Position numbers and translations under genes: made by a program. A DNA stretch of 54,390 nucleotides from an uncultured Clostridia bacterium (GTDB lineage: Bacteria; Bacillota; Clostridia; Lachnospirales; Anaerotignaceae), in contig CALWHR010000055.1 of assembly GCA_944380455.1 (NCBI GenBank), forward strand, positions 1 through 54,390, read 5' to 3'. Below are positions 25,746 through 34,094 of this stretch, in pieces; position 1 is the first letter of the stretch; every line of letters starts with the position of its first letter. A model generated the notes under the pieces. The model was not told where the DNA came from and made no database searches. It worked only from the letters and a program-made list of their open reading frames with translations.

Positions 25746-25776
25746 GCCATGGGATTAAAAACCCCATGGCTTTTTT
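25746..25776 (+). terminator. Terminator of the putative large RNA
   Basis: GCCATGGG (25746-25753) pairs with CCCATGGC (25763-25770), followed by six T residues. Confidence 0.9.
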
Positions 25777-25816
25777 ATGTTAAAAAAGAACCCTTAAAAT
25801 AGCTCTCAAGCAAGTA

Positions 25817-26041
25817 TTATTTAAGTTTTTTTCGTAATATATATTTTACAGTTAATATTATACAAGATAAAGCGGTAACTGTTATTCCATAAAATATAAG
25901 TTCGTAGTACCAAGGCGCTGAATACAGGGCATAAATTTCAGGATTAATTCGGTAGTCCCAGAAAAGCCATATACCCCTGCCTAAAAATGTGCCTAATAAA
26001 CCGCCTATTATGCAGTTTAAAACACGGTTAAGCTGTTTCAT
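25817..26041 (-). CDS. Small membrane protein, unrecognised
   Basis: A 74-residue protein with two hydrophobic helices (about 8-28 and 45-68), a WLFWDYRINPEIYALYSAPWYYE linker rich in aromatic residues (of which YALYSAPWYYE is most distinctive) and a basic tail (RKKLK). AAGGAGAG stands 8 bp before the ATG. Family unknown. It follows the GNAT gene on the same strand by 62 bp and may be co-transcribed with it. Confidence 0.65.
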   Translation of the reverse strand: MKQLNRVLNCIIGGLLGTFLGRGIWLFWDYRINPEIYALYSAPWYYELIFYGITVTALSCIILTVKYILRKKLK

Positions 26042-26103
26042 AGTTATCGCTCTCCTTAATGATAAAAACTTATTTGGCTCAGCGCAAATTTAAAATTTAT
26101 ATA

Positions 26104-26478
26104 TTATTTTTCTATTATATACGACTGAAGGCTTCTTTTACAGCCGTTTTTTTCATAAAACTTTTCGGCTTCAGGCTGTGAGCCAAAATACAGCAAAGTA
26201 GGTGTGTTTTCTTTAGCCAGATGCAAAAGTTTACTGCCTATGCCGCATTTCTGATATTCAGGAAGAACAAGAAGCTCCGTAATTGTTCCGAAAAAGTATC
26301 CGTCAGTAAGGATACGAATACAGCCTACAAGTACGCCGTTGTTATAGCATGTGATATTAATTGTTTTAGATAAAGCCTCGTGGGTCTTTTTTAAGTCATA
26401 ACTGCCTTTCCATATTTTATTGGCAAAAGAAATAAAGTCTAATGCTTTAAGTTCTTTATCATTTACTTTATAAATCAT
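26104..26478 (-). CDS. GNAT-family N-acetyltransferase
   Basis: A 124-residue acetyl-CoA-dependent acetyltransferase. Motif A is clear: LLVLPEYQKCGIGSKLLHLA (about 73-92), with the pyrophosphate-binding Q-x-x-G-I-G. The C-terminus (FYEKNGCKRS) has the usual beta-bulge Tyr. The substrate is unknown. AAGAGGTGAG precedes the ATG. Confidence 0.88.
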   Translation of the reverse strand: MIYKVNDKELKALDFISFANKIWKGSYDLKKTHEALSKTINITCYNNGVLVGCIRILTDGYFFGTITELLVLPEYQKCGIGSKLLHLAKENTPTLLYFGSQPEAEKFYEKNGCKRSLQSYIIEK

Positions 26479-26528
26479 TTATTCTCACCTCTTTACTATA
26501 AATTCAGCCTGCGGCTAAAAGTGGATAT

Positions 26529-26556
26529 AAAAACAGGCAGGGAAATTCCCTGCCTG
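26529..26556 (-). terminator. Terminator of the iron-type alcohol dehydrogenase gene
   Basis: CAGGCAGGGAA (26534-26544) pairs with TTCCCTGCCTG (26546-26556); on the minus strand T residues follow. Confidence 0.88.
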
Positions 26557-26577
26557 AAATTTATTATAGTATTAATA

Positions 26578-27672
26578 TCAGTGTGTTTTGTTGTATTCCT
26601 CAAGGTCAACAACTGCCTGATACATAAGCTCTTTTGTAATCTTGTAAGGTGAGCACTCGATATCATATTTTGTAACTGCGCTGTCAAGAGCTGGACCCAT
26701 TTCCTCAAGCTTAACTTCCATATCAGCAAGTTTTGTAGGAAGGCCGATTGACTTCATGAATTTATAAATTCTGTCAAGAAGTTCCATCTGTTTGTCCATC
26801 ATAAGCATGCAGAGTACGCCGTAGGATACAACTTCACCATGGAGATGTCTTTCCTCAATCTGTGGAAGAACTGTCATGCCGTAGAATATAGCGTGACCCA
26901 TATTAGAGTTGTATTTATAAGAATCGATAAGGTAAGATACCATACCGCTTGTAACTACTACTGCAAGAACAACCTGCTCAAGAGCAAATGATGTTTTGCC
27001 TTCTTTAACGCCGTCGTAAGCTTCTTTACCGTACTGAAGAAGAGGCTCGCCTGTCATTTTGCTCATGCAAAGAGGAAGAGCATCTTTCATAGCAAGCTCG
27101 GACTCATGGCCTCTTGCTGAGAAAGGTACTTCTGTAAATTTAGCAAGTGTATCACCAATACCAGCCCAAAGATATATTGGAGGAGCCTGAGCGATTATGT
27201 CGAGGTTGATGAAGTTATGTATAGCTGGTCTTGGAGCGATAAATACGTCTTTCTGTACGCCGTTTGGATAGTACATAACGCCGATTGCTGTTGTAGAAGC
27301 ACATGTAGCAGCAATTGTAGGGAATGTGAAGAATGGTTTGCCTGTCTGTGTTGCTGTGCACTTAGCGCAGTCAATTGCTTTACCGCCGCCTACAGCAAAA
27401 ATCATATCAGCATTTTTAACTGTATCAAGAGCTTTAAGTCTGTCTACGTTCTCGTATGATGCAACACCGCCGTACCACTCGAAACCGAGAATTTCAAGGT
27501 CTGAATCCTTTACAGCCTCTGTAATGTATGGTTTTGCAGCTGCGAGAGCTTTCTCTCCGCCTATTACAACGATGTTTTTACCATATCTTGAGCAGATAGG
27601 TATGAGCTCTTCATATGTTTCCTGTCCATAGCCGACTGTATATCCGGCAAAAGTAACTGTTTGTACGCTCAT
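26578..27672 (-). CDS. Iron-containing alcohol dehydrogenase family protein, GldA-like
   Basis: A 364-residue group III-type dehydrogenase related to glycerol dehydrogenase. The NAD loop is AVGGGKAIDCAK (about 93-104), and the metal ligands are Asp in AGIGDTLAKF, His in NMGHAIFYG and His in RHLHGEVVSYG. It probably reduces an aldehyde or ketone with NADH; the substrate is unknown. A promoter lies just upstream, and a sigma-54 activator gene is divergently placed. Another gene of the same type lies at 43450-44535, and both proteins end in LEEYNKTH. Confidence 0.9.
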   Translation of the reverse strand: MSVQTVTFAGYTVGYGQETYEELIPICSRYGKNIVVIGGEKALAAAKPYITEAVKDSDLEILGFEWYGGVASYENVDRLKALDTVKNADMIFAVGGGKAIDCAKCTATQTGKPFFTFPTIAATCASTTAIGVMYYPNGVQKDVFIAPRPAIHNFINLDIIAQAPPIYLWAGIGDTLAKFTEVPFSARGHESELAMKDALPLCMSKMTGEPLLQYGKEAYDGVKEGKTSFALEQVVLAVVVTSGMVSYLIDSYKYNSNMGHAIFYGMTVLPQIEERHLHGEVVSYGVLCMLMMDKQMELLDRIYKFMKSIGLPTKLADMEVKLEEMGPALDSAVTKYDIECSPYKITKELMYQAVVDLEEYNKTH

Positions 27673-27725
27673 TTATAACACTCCTTTGAATTTAATTTAA
27701 CATAATTGAACTATATGTTTATATT

Positions 27726-27754
27726 ATTATAATCCAAAGAGGTAAATATTTCAA
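27726..27754 (-). promoter_or_regulatory. Sigma-A promoter of the GldA-like gene
   Basis: On the minus strand TTGAAA (27749-27754), 17 bp spacer, TATAAT (27726-27731). Confidence 0.75.
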
Positions 27755-28029
27755 TTATTAATTTAGATTAGAAGGTTTTTTAATAGGAACAATCTGGTTT
27801 TAAAGACGCAATATTCTGTTTAAAATATACAATTTTTAAAAATTTTTGTTTGTGTGGTATTTAAAATAATACAATACTGGTGTAAAATTGATTTATAAAT
27901 GAAACAAGGTGTTGTTTTTAATGATATTAAATTAACAATAAATTAATTTTAAACATAGAAATTTCAGACTGATGGTTAGGCCGCTTTACCGTGTTTTGTG
28001 TCGTTTAAGATGTATTTATGGGGGTTAGC
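27755..28029. other. Divergent intergenic region upstream of the sigma-54 activator
   Basis: About 275 AT-rich bases. I looked for GG-N10-GC sigma-54 promoters on both strands and found none. No ORF or terminator is visible. The activator's own promoter is not clear. Confidence 0.4.
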
Positions 28030-30009
28030 ATGGATTTAAGACTGGATTATTCAGATAAAATAAATTTTATTGCTTTTACTGCCTTTAATGCAGAGCAGAT
28101 AGAGGGTGCTTTGTCTAAGGCGGGCTTAAAGGCAGATGTTTCTGTTTGCGATGAGGAGTATGTTTCAAGGCTGTGCAGGGAAAAAATGGAGCAGGGCAAA
28201 ACGGTTTTCCTTTTTTACGGCATGGACAGCAGAATTGTGGAATACGGTCGGGATATCTGTGCTTTAATGGTCAGCAAAAGCACAGTGGATTTTTACAAAA
28301 CGGATTTTGATAAAAGCAAATATAGCAAGGCTGTAATACTATTATATAATGGTGAGTATGCGGACTGTGAATTTTTAGCACAAAAATGGAATATGGATGT
28401 AGAGAGCTTTAATATTTCATGCAATGAAAGTGCCAGAAATACTTTTTTTGAAAGTGCTGACAAAAAAGCGGTATATATAGGTCCGGAGGAATTTGCCTAT
28501 AGTTTAAGACGCCGCGGAGCAGCGTATAAAATATCTGCTTTAAGCGCCGAAAGCGTTTTAACGGCATTTGACAGCGCCAAAGAAATAGCCGGTGTTAAAG
28601 AGCGGGAAGAAGAAAAGAACAAAGAAAATGAACTGAGGCTGGAGCAGTACAAGGTCGTTTTTAACTTTACAAACGATGCAATACTTGCTATAGACGAAAA
28701 CGGCATAATAATTGCCGCAAATGATATGGTTTATAAATTCCTTAAACGTGACAAAAGCGAGCGTTTGGAAGGAAAACACATTTATAATGTAATAAAAGGC
28801 ACTAAAATGATTAAGGCTATGGAAAAAGACGGCGGAGACATAGGTGATATATTTGAGCTGCCTTATGGCACAGTGCTTACCCACAGGATACCAATTGAGA
28901 TTGACGGGAAGAAAAAAGGTGTTGTTTCTACATTCCAGGATTTGGCTGTTTTGCAGGAGCACGAGAAAAATGCCCGTTTAAGTCTTACAAAAAACAAAAA
29001 AGGATTTTTCGCCAAATACGGCTTTGATGATATAAAAGGCTCTTCAATGGCTATTACAGAAACTAAAAATGTGGCTAAAAGCTATGCTTTTTCGGATTCT
29101 ACAGTGCTTATACTGGGAGAAACGGGAACGGGCAAGGAGCTTTTTGCCCAAAGCATACATAATGCAGGGTTTAGAAGCGGCGGGCCGTTTGTTGCGGTAA
29201 ACTGCGCGGCAATTCCTAAAAATCTTTTAGAGGCGGAGTTTTTCGGCTATGACGAAGGCTCTTTTACCGGCGCGAGCAAAGGCGGCAAAATGGGTGTTTT
29301 TGAAATGGCACATATGGGAACCATATTCCTTGATGAGATAGGCGAAATGCCCCTTGAAATGCAGGTTCAGCTTTTAAGGGTTATACAGGAAAAGGAAATA
29401 CGCCGAATAGGAAGCGACAGGGTTATACCTGTTGATGTGCGGGTTATAGCCGCTACTAACAGGGATTTGCAAAAAGAAGTTGCAAAGGGTAACTTCAGAG
29501 AGGATTTATACTACAGGCTGGATGTTTTGGAGCTTAAAATTCCGCCTTTAAGAAAGCGCAAAGAGGATATTGAAGAAATAGCTGTTGAGTTTTTAAAGGA
29601 TATAGACTACAGAAGCTTTAAAGCAAACGAAGCCCTGTGGCATGAGATTATAGATGAGCTTTCAAAATATGAACTGAGAGGAAATATACGTGAGTTAAGG
29701 AATATACTTGAGAGAATTACGGTTATGATGAAAAACAGCCGCATTAATACCAGCGCCCTTTTTACAGAAATAAGCAGAGGCCTTACATCTTCACAGCAGG
29801 CAGAACTGGGGTATAAACACAAAAGTACATCTGCCAAGTATGAGGATAATGACCTGCCTGAGGATACTACAGCTCATCAATGGGAGAAAAAAAGAATTAT
29901 AGCGGCTCTTAAAAACAACGGACTTTCCAGAAAAAAAGCGGCAGAGGAGCTGGGTATAAGCCGCTCAACCCTTTGGAATAAAATGAAGTATTATAAAATA
30001 GAACTGTAA
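28030..30009 (+). CDS. Sigma-54-dependent transcriptional activator with PAS domain
   Basis: A 659-residue NtrC-class regulator. The N-terminus (about 1-180) resembles the PrpR sensor domain. A PAS domain follows (about 215-310), then the AAA+ domain with Walker A GETGTGKE, the sigma-54 contact loop GSFTGA (usual form GAFTGA) and Walker B FLDEIGEMP. It ends with a Fis-type helix-turn-helix (GLSRKKAAEELGISRSTLW). Such proteins drive sigma-54 promoters when a ligand is sensed. ATG 28030 with GGGG 5-6 bp before it is favoured over ATG 28018. The neighbouring dehydrogenase has a sigma-A promoter; the only clear sigma-54 promoter in the window is at 54165. Confidence 0.92.
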   Translation: MDLRLDYSDKINFIAFTAFNAEQIEGALSKAGLKADVSVCDEEYVSRLCREKMEQGKTVFLFYGMDSRIVEYGRDICALMVSKSTVDFYKTDFDKSKYSKAVILLYNGEYADCEFLAQKWNMDVESFNISCNESARNTFFESADKKAVYIGPEEFAYSLRRRGAAYKISALSAESVLTAFDSAKEIAGVKEREEEKNKENELRLEQYKVVFNFTNDAILAIDENGIIIAANDMVYKFLKRDKSERLEGKHIYNVIKGTKMIKAMEKDGGDIGDIFELPYGTVLTHRIPIEIDGKKKGVVSTFQDLAVLQEHEKNARLSLTKNKKGFFAKYGFDDIKGSSMAITETKNVAKSYAFSDSTVLILGETGTGKELFAQSIHNAGFRSGGPFVAVNCAAIPKNLLEAEFFGYDEGSFTGASKGGKMGVFEMAHMGTIFLDEIGEMPLEMQVQLLRVIQEKEIRRIGSDRVIPVDVRVIAATNRDLQKEVAKGNFREDLYYRLDVLELKIPPLRKRKEDIEEIAVEFLKDIDYRSFKANEALWHEIIDELSKYELRGNIRELRNILERITVMMKNSRINTSALFTEISRGLTSSQQAELGYKHKSTSAKYEDNDLPEDTTAHQWEKKRIIAALKNNGLSRKKAAEELGISRSTLWNKMKYYKIEL

Positions 30010-30129
30010 AAATGAATTTATAAAAAAATTAATATTATTGCTGTTTTCTGTATAGCATTTTATGGTATACTAAAAAAGCAATAGCTTTTTATCCGGATTA
30101 AAACCTTGTTTAAAAGGAGGGTTTTGTTT

Positions 30130-30594
30130 TTGGAGGATCTTAAAAGAATTAAAACTATGGTAAGCCTTGCTGTTTACGACAAGCATTATGGGGATAAAGA
30201 CAGAAAAATTACATCTAAATACAGACGTGATTATGTTTATCTGCGCGGACTTAGTATGCGTATAGGCGTTGCCATTGGGTTTTTTATAGTATGCGGCATG
30301 TATTATCTGTATGAATTAATAGTTAAAAATGCCGATGTGTTTGAAATGATTAATAAAAGCACTATTATAGAAATTGGTGCGGCGCTTTTAATTGTTTTGA
30401 TTTTATATACTGTAGTCTGCTCTTTTACATATAAAAGAGAGTATGAACAAGCCCAGAGAAGGCTCGATATTTACGAAGAAAGGCTTAAAAGGCTTAATGT
30501 ATCGGGAGGACTTAAAGGCAGAAAAATATCTGTAAAGGGGAAGGATAATGGACGAGTTATTTCTGATGCGTCAAAAGATGATAGAAATTTATAA
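30130..30594 (+). CDS. Membrane protein of unknown function upstream of cdaA
   Basis: A 154-residue protein: a charged N-terminal region (about 1-45), two transmembrane helices (about 47-68 and 82-106) and a charged helical, probably coiled-coil C-terminus (YKREYEQAQRRLDIYEERLKRL within about 110-133). TTG 30130 is chosen for its 9 bp spacing from AAAGGAGG; the TTGs at 30106 and 30124 are too early. It overlaps the next gene by 47 bp in another frame, so it belongs to the cdaA operon. Confidence 0.75.
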   Translation: MEDLKRIKTMVSLAVYDKHYGDKDRKITSKYRRDYVYLRGLSMRIGVAIGFFIVCGMYYLYELIVKNADVFEMINKSTIIEIGAALLIVLILYTVVCSFTYKREYEQAQRRLDIYEERLKRLNVSGGLKGRKISVKGKDNGRVISDASKDDRNL

Positions 30595-31489
30595 GCTGCA
30601 TGAAGATAAAATTAATATTGCGGCAAGATTTTTAGCCGGAATAATAACTTTTTATTTTATGAGCTCCTTATCCGCAGGCAGTTTATCAGGCACAAAAAAG
30701 CTTATTATTGTGCTCTTAGGCGGTATATTTGCGTCTGTTTCGTCACCGGCTGTTTTTTTGGCAGTAGCAGCTTTAGCGGCCGTTATTTTTATAGCAGCGG
30801 CATCCATTGAAACTGCTGTTGCAGCTTTAATATTTTTCTTCCTTCTTTATGTATTTTATGGAAGAGTTTTTCCTAAAGAAAGCTTATTGTTTGTAGCTAT
30901 GCTGGTATGCTTTAAAATAAAGGTGCCGTATTCTGCGGCGTTTATAGGCGGATTGTATTTTGGCGCAAAAGCTATATTTCCCGTTGCTGCGGCCATGTTT
31001 ACAAATCAGTTAGCGCCTATTATGGCTGAGTTTATTAAAATGTCACCGGCATCTGAGTTTTCAACATCTACTATGCCGGATATACTTTATAATATGTATA
31101 CATATATTTTTGCCGACGGTATGAAAGTTATATCAGGCGGGTTTTATGCATCTGCCGCCATGGTTTTAGCAGTAGTTACGGCCTGGGCCGTAAGCAGTGC
31201 TCATATAGACCACGAAAAGGAAATTGCTATTATAGTTTCGGCTGTAGTAACTGTTATTGCAATGTTTTTGGCGGTGATTATTGGCGGCAGTAAATTTTCT
31301 GTTGTTGGTCTGCCGTTTTTTGTATTCTTATCGGCTGTAATAACTTTTGTTATAAGACTTTTTGATGATTTACCGGACTACAGGCATACAGAGAGGGTAA
31401 GATTTCAGGATAAGAACTATATTTATTATGTTAAGGCTGTACCTAAAATGAAAATGCCTGAAAAAAAGCATAACAGGGGTGAGGACTAA
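30548..31489 (+). CDS. Polytopic membrane protein of unknown function upstream of cdaA
   Basis: A 313-residue protein with about eight hydrophobic segments from residue 25 to 275 and a basic cytoplasmic tail (KMKMPEKKHNRGED). AAGGGGAAGGA precedes ATG 30548. Its stop shares a base with the start of cdaA (ATGGA at 31489), so synthesis of the two is coupled. I do not recognise the family; it could be a transporter-like or stage-specific membrane partner of the cyclic di-AMP machinery. Confidence 0.78.
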   Translation: MDELFLMRQKMIEIYKLHEDKINIAARFLAGIITFYFMSSLSAGSLSGTKKLIIVLLGGIFASVSSPAVFLAVAALAAVIFIAAASIETAVAALIFFFLLYVFYGRVFPKESLLFVAMLVCFKIKVPYSAAFIGGLYFGAKAIFPVAAAMFTNQLAPIMAEFIKMSPASEFSTSTMPDILYNMYTYIFADGMKVISGGFYASAAMVLAVVTAWAVSSAHIDHEKEIAIIVSAVVTVIAMFLAVIIGGSKFSVVGLPFFVFLSAVITFVIRLFDDLPDYRHTERVRFQDKNYIYYVKAVPKMKMPEKKHNRGED

Positions 31490-32355
31490 TGGATCATTAT
31501 ATAATAAACCTTTGGGATAGTTTCAGGTTTGCCAGTGTATCCATGCCCACAGTAGGTATAAGAGATGTCCTTGATATCCTTATAGTAGCCTATCTGATAT
31601 ATAAAATGATATTCTGGATTAAGGAAACGCGCGCCTGGGTTCTTTTTAAAGGAATACTTGTTATTGTTATATTTGCTTTGGCTTCATACATGCTGAGGCT
31701 TAACACCATATTGTGGATACTGCAAAATACCATATCTGTTGGTATTATAGCTGTTATAGTAGTTTTCCAGCCGGAGCTGAGAAAGGCTTTGGAGCAGCTG
31801 GGAAAGAGCAAGCATTTTTTTGCCGTTCTTAATTTTGATACACCGGAAAAAAGCCGTGAGTATACGGAAAAAACTGTTGAGGAAGTTATAAAGGCTTCTG
31901 AAAAAATGAGTGCTGCCAGAACAGGTGCACTTATGCTTATGGAACGTGATGTGCCTTTAGGCGATTTTGAAAGAACAGGCATTAATATAGATGCGGCTGT
32001 TACAAGTCAGCTTCTTATCAATATATTCGAAAAAAATACACCGCTGCACGACGGAGCTGTTATTATAAAAAACAACCGTGTAGCAGCAGCTACATGCTTT
32101 CTGCCGCTTACAGAAAGCAATGACATAAGCATGGATTTGGGCACAAGGCACAGGGCGGCTATAGGCGCCAGCGAGGTTTCGGATGCTTTTGTTGTTGTTG
32201 TTTCAGAAGAAACAGGTGCTATATCCATAGCTAACGGCGGAGTGCTTTACCGTAATTTAAGTGTTGACGCTATGCGCAGAATGCTTCTTCAGGGCAAAAA
32301 GAACAGAAACAGGAAAAAGAAAATATTCTGGAGGAGGGGCAAAAAAGATGAGTAA
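31489..32355 (+). CDS. cdaA: Diadenylate cyclase CdaA
   Basis: A 288-residue enzyme that makes cyclic di-AMP from two ATP. Three transmembrane helices (about 26-44, 52-70 and 75-92) precede the DAC domain (about 105-265) with the catalytic DGA (188-190, LHDGAVII) and RHR (220-222, GTRHRAAIG) motifs. Cyclic di-AMP controls potassium and osmolyte uptake and wall homeostasis. The gene is coupled by overlaps to the genes on both sides; cdaR follows with an 8 bp overlap. Confidence 0.96.
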   Translation: MDHYIINLWDSFRFASVSMPTVGIRDVLDILIVAYLIYKMIFWIKETRAWVLFKGILVIVIFALASYMLRLNTILWILQNTISVGIIAVIVVFQPELRKALEQLGKSKHFFAVLNFDTPEKSREYTEKTVEEVIKASEKMSAARTGALMLMERDVPLGDFERTGINIDAAVTSQLLINIFEKNTPLHDGAVIIKNNRVAAATCFLPLTESNDISMDLGTRHRAAIGASEVSDAFVVVVSEETGAISIANGGVLYRNLSVDAMRRMLLQGKKNRNRKKKIFWRRGKKDE

Positions 32356-33619
32356 GTTTAAAGAAAACCTTACAAAAGATGCCGGTTGGAAACTGCTTTC
32401 CGTTTTTATAGCCATTTGCCTCTGGTTTGTCGTTATAAATATAGAAAACCCTGTTGAAACAAGGATTTTTACATCAAACTTGGATATTGTAAATGCCTCT
32501 TACGCGGAGGAAGCCGGAAAGACAATTACAAATGCGCAGGAGATAGAAGATACTAAAATCTCTGTTAGACTCAGAGGCAAAAGAATGGTGCTGGATAAAA
32601 TACAGCAGAACAAATCATTTTCGGCATATATAGATATATCTTCTATTGATATGGATTCTTCGCCGGAGTCGGTAAGTCTGCCTGTTAAGATTAAAACCGG
32701 CCTTCTTGCCAGCGACTATGTTGATACGGAATATATCTCACCTTCTGATGTAGAGGTATATATGGATGAGAATGTATCGAAGGATTTTAAGGTAGAAACT
32801 ATATTTAATGGAAGTGTTGAAAGCGGTGTTTCTGTAAGCAGTGAGACCATAGACCCTGAATATGTAAAGGTATATGGGGCTAAAGGCGATGTTGACAAAG
32901 TGGCCAGCGTTAAAGCTGTTGTTAATCTTGATTCGCCACACAATGGACAGAAGGTTAATTCTACACTTGCAGCATATGATGCCAATGGAAATCAGATTTC
33001 AGATGTTTATATAAGCCGAGATGTGGCAGTTGCAACTCTGAAAATGGAAACAGAACGTAAAATACCGGTGCAGGCTCAATATACAGGCGAGCCTGCTAAT
33101 GGGTGCAGTGTCGGTGGTTTGACAATAAATCCTAATTATGTATTTGTCAGCGGAAGTCCTGATGTATTAGACAATATTATGTATATAACTTTGCCGGATA
33201 TTGATATTACGGGAAGCTCCGCCGATGTAGTGAGGACTTATGATGTATCTGTTTTTCTCCCGACAGGTGCTGAAGTTTCAGGCGGCTCTGACGGCAGGAT
33301 AACTGCTACTGTAGAAATAACAGGAAAAGAGAAGCACGATGTATCATTTGACTCCGATGACATAGAGATAACGGGAACAGCCCAGGGTGCGGCAGAAATT
33401 GAAAAAGACAGCTTTAATATTGAGGTAACGGGAAACGATTTATCTCTGGAAGAAATAAAATATTCTTTGGATGTAACAGGCCTTGCACCTGGAGAGCACA
33501 GAGTGCAGGTGGATATCTCACTGCCTGAGGACTGCTCACTTATAGGTCAGGCACCGTATGCTACGGTTATTATAGGTGATGAAACATCTCAGGATATTTT
33601 AGAAGAGGAAACTCAGTAA
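32348..33619 (+). CDS. cdaR: CdaR, YbbR-domain regulator of CdaA
   Basis: A 423-residue membrane-anchored protein: a short basic start, one transmembrane helix (about 14-34) and four YbbR-like repeats of about 80 residues outside the cell. CdaR binds and modulates CdaA. ATG 32348 lies behind GGAGGAGGGG; longer in-frame starts are inside cdaA. In many Firmicutes glmM follows cdaR; here a terminator follows instead. Confidence 0.92.
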   Translation: MSKFKENLTKDAGWKLLSVFIAICLWFVVINIENPVETRIFTSNLDIVNASYAEEAGKTITNAQEIEDTKISVRLRGKRMVLDKIQQNKSFSAYIDISSIDMDSSPESVSLPVKIKTGLLASDYVDTEYISPSDVEVYMDENVSKDFKVETIFNGSVESGVSVSSETIDPEYVKVYGAKGDVDKVASVKAVVNLDSPHNGQKVNSTLAAYDANGNQISDVYISRDVAVATLKMETERKIPVQAQYTGEPANGCSVGGLTINPNYVFVSGSPDVLDNIMYITLPDIDITGSSADVVRTYDVSVFLPTGAEVSGGSDGRITATVEITGKEKHDVSFDSDDIEITGTAQGAAEIEKDSFNIEVTGNDLSLEEIKYSLDVTGLAPGEHRVQVDISLPEDCSLIGQAPYATVIIGDETSQDILEEETQ

Positions 33620-33629
33620 GAAAAATCGG

Positions 33630-33666
33630 CAGGCATGAAGAGCTAAAGTTTCATGCCTGTTTTTAT
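33630..33666 (+). terminator. Terminator of the cdaA-cdaR operon
   Basis: CAGGCATGAA pairs with TTCATGCCTG, followed by TTTTT. Confidence 0.9.
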
Positions 33667-33984
33667 GTTAAAGAACGCGAAAAGCTTAATTTTAATACTG
33701 AGTTCAAAACAACATTTTAATAAAGTGCAATGTTTTTTATTTTTCAAGGGGATATACCCAAAATAGCGGCGGCAAAACAGCAGAAATTATATTTTGGGGA
33801 TAATTCTTATTGAAATACGGCAGGATTTGGTATATAATGTATTAGGTTTTGTCCATAAACTGCGCCCATTTTCAGGCAGATGACACTATTGTGCGCTAAA
33901 GGTGCAATGTTGTACTTGAGCCGTGGACTTTTTGCGGATATATTTCGCCAATGTTACAGTAAGATTACACTTCCGCCTGAATTG
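33667..33984. other. Gene-free region upstream of the surface-protein promoter
   Basis: About 320 bases with no credible ORF. The part at 33850-33960 is GC-richer than its surroundings and has short inverted motifs (GTGCGC, GGTGCAATG), which could be regulatory sites for the strong promoter that follows. I recognise no riboswitch class. Confidence 0.35.
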
Positions 33985-34013
33985 TTGACGTTGGTTTGGG
34001 ACAATGCTATAAT
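33985..34013 (+). promoter_or_regulatory. Strong sigma-A promoter of the surface-protein gene
   Basis: TTGACG (33985-33990), 17 bp spacer, TATAAT (34008-34013). The 5' UTR would be about 75 bases. Confidence 0.82.
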
Positions 34014-34094
34014 TCTATCTGTAAGTTGAGGGTGTGTAGCGAACCTTCAAAAACAGATTGAAAATACAAATTTAAAAAGGGAGGAAACAAAGAC

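Larger units (their letters stand above)
24679..25776 (+). ncRNA. Putative large structured noncoding RNA, about 1.1 kb
   Basis: A gene-free stretch bounded by a good promoter and a strong terminator. It can form many perfect helices: 24720-24727 with 24733-24740; 25028-25032 with 25056-25060 and inner 25040-25044 with 25050-25054; 25173-25178 with 25188-25193; 25195-25200 with 25209-25214; 25219-25226 with 25252-25259 plus inner 25231-25234 with 25244-25247; long-range 25435-25442 with 25519-25526; 25625-25631 with 25636-25642; and a composite arm 25651-25656 with 25704-25709 capped by the 11 bp helix 25664-25674 with 25693-25703. Size and complexity recall OLE, ROOL or GOLLD RNAs, but I cannot assign it to any of them. 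AT-richness makes some pairings likely by chance. Confidence 0.6.

Noticed and set aside
24679..25776. Group II intron
   Set aside because: I searched by eye for the domain V hairpin with its AGC triad and for the GTGCG 5' end and saw neither. No intron-coded protein is present.
27673..28029. Sigma-54 promoter between the dehydrogenase and the activator
   Set aside because: No GG-N10-GC arrangement with the flanking consensus was found on either strand.
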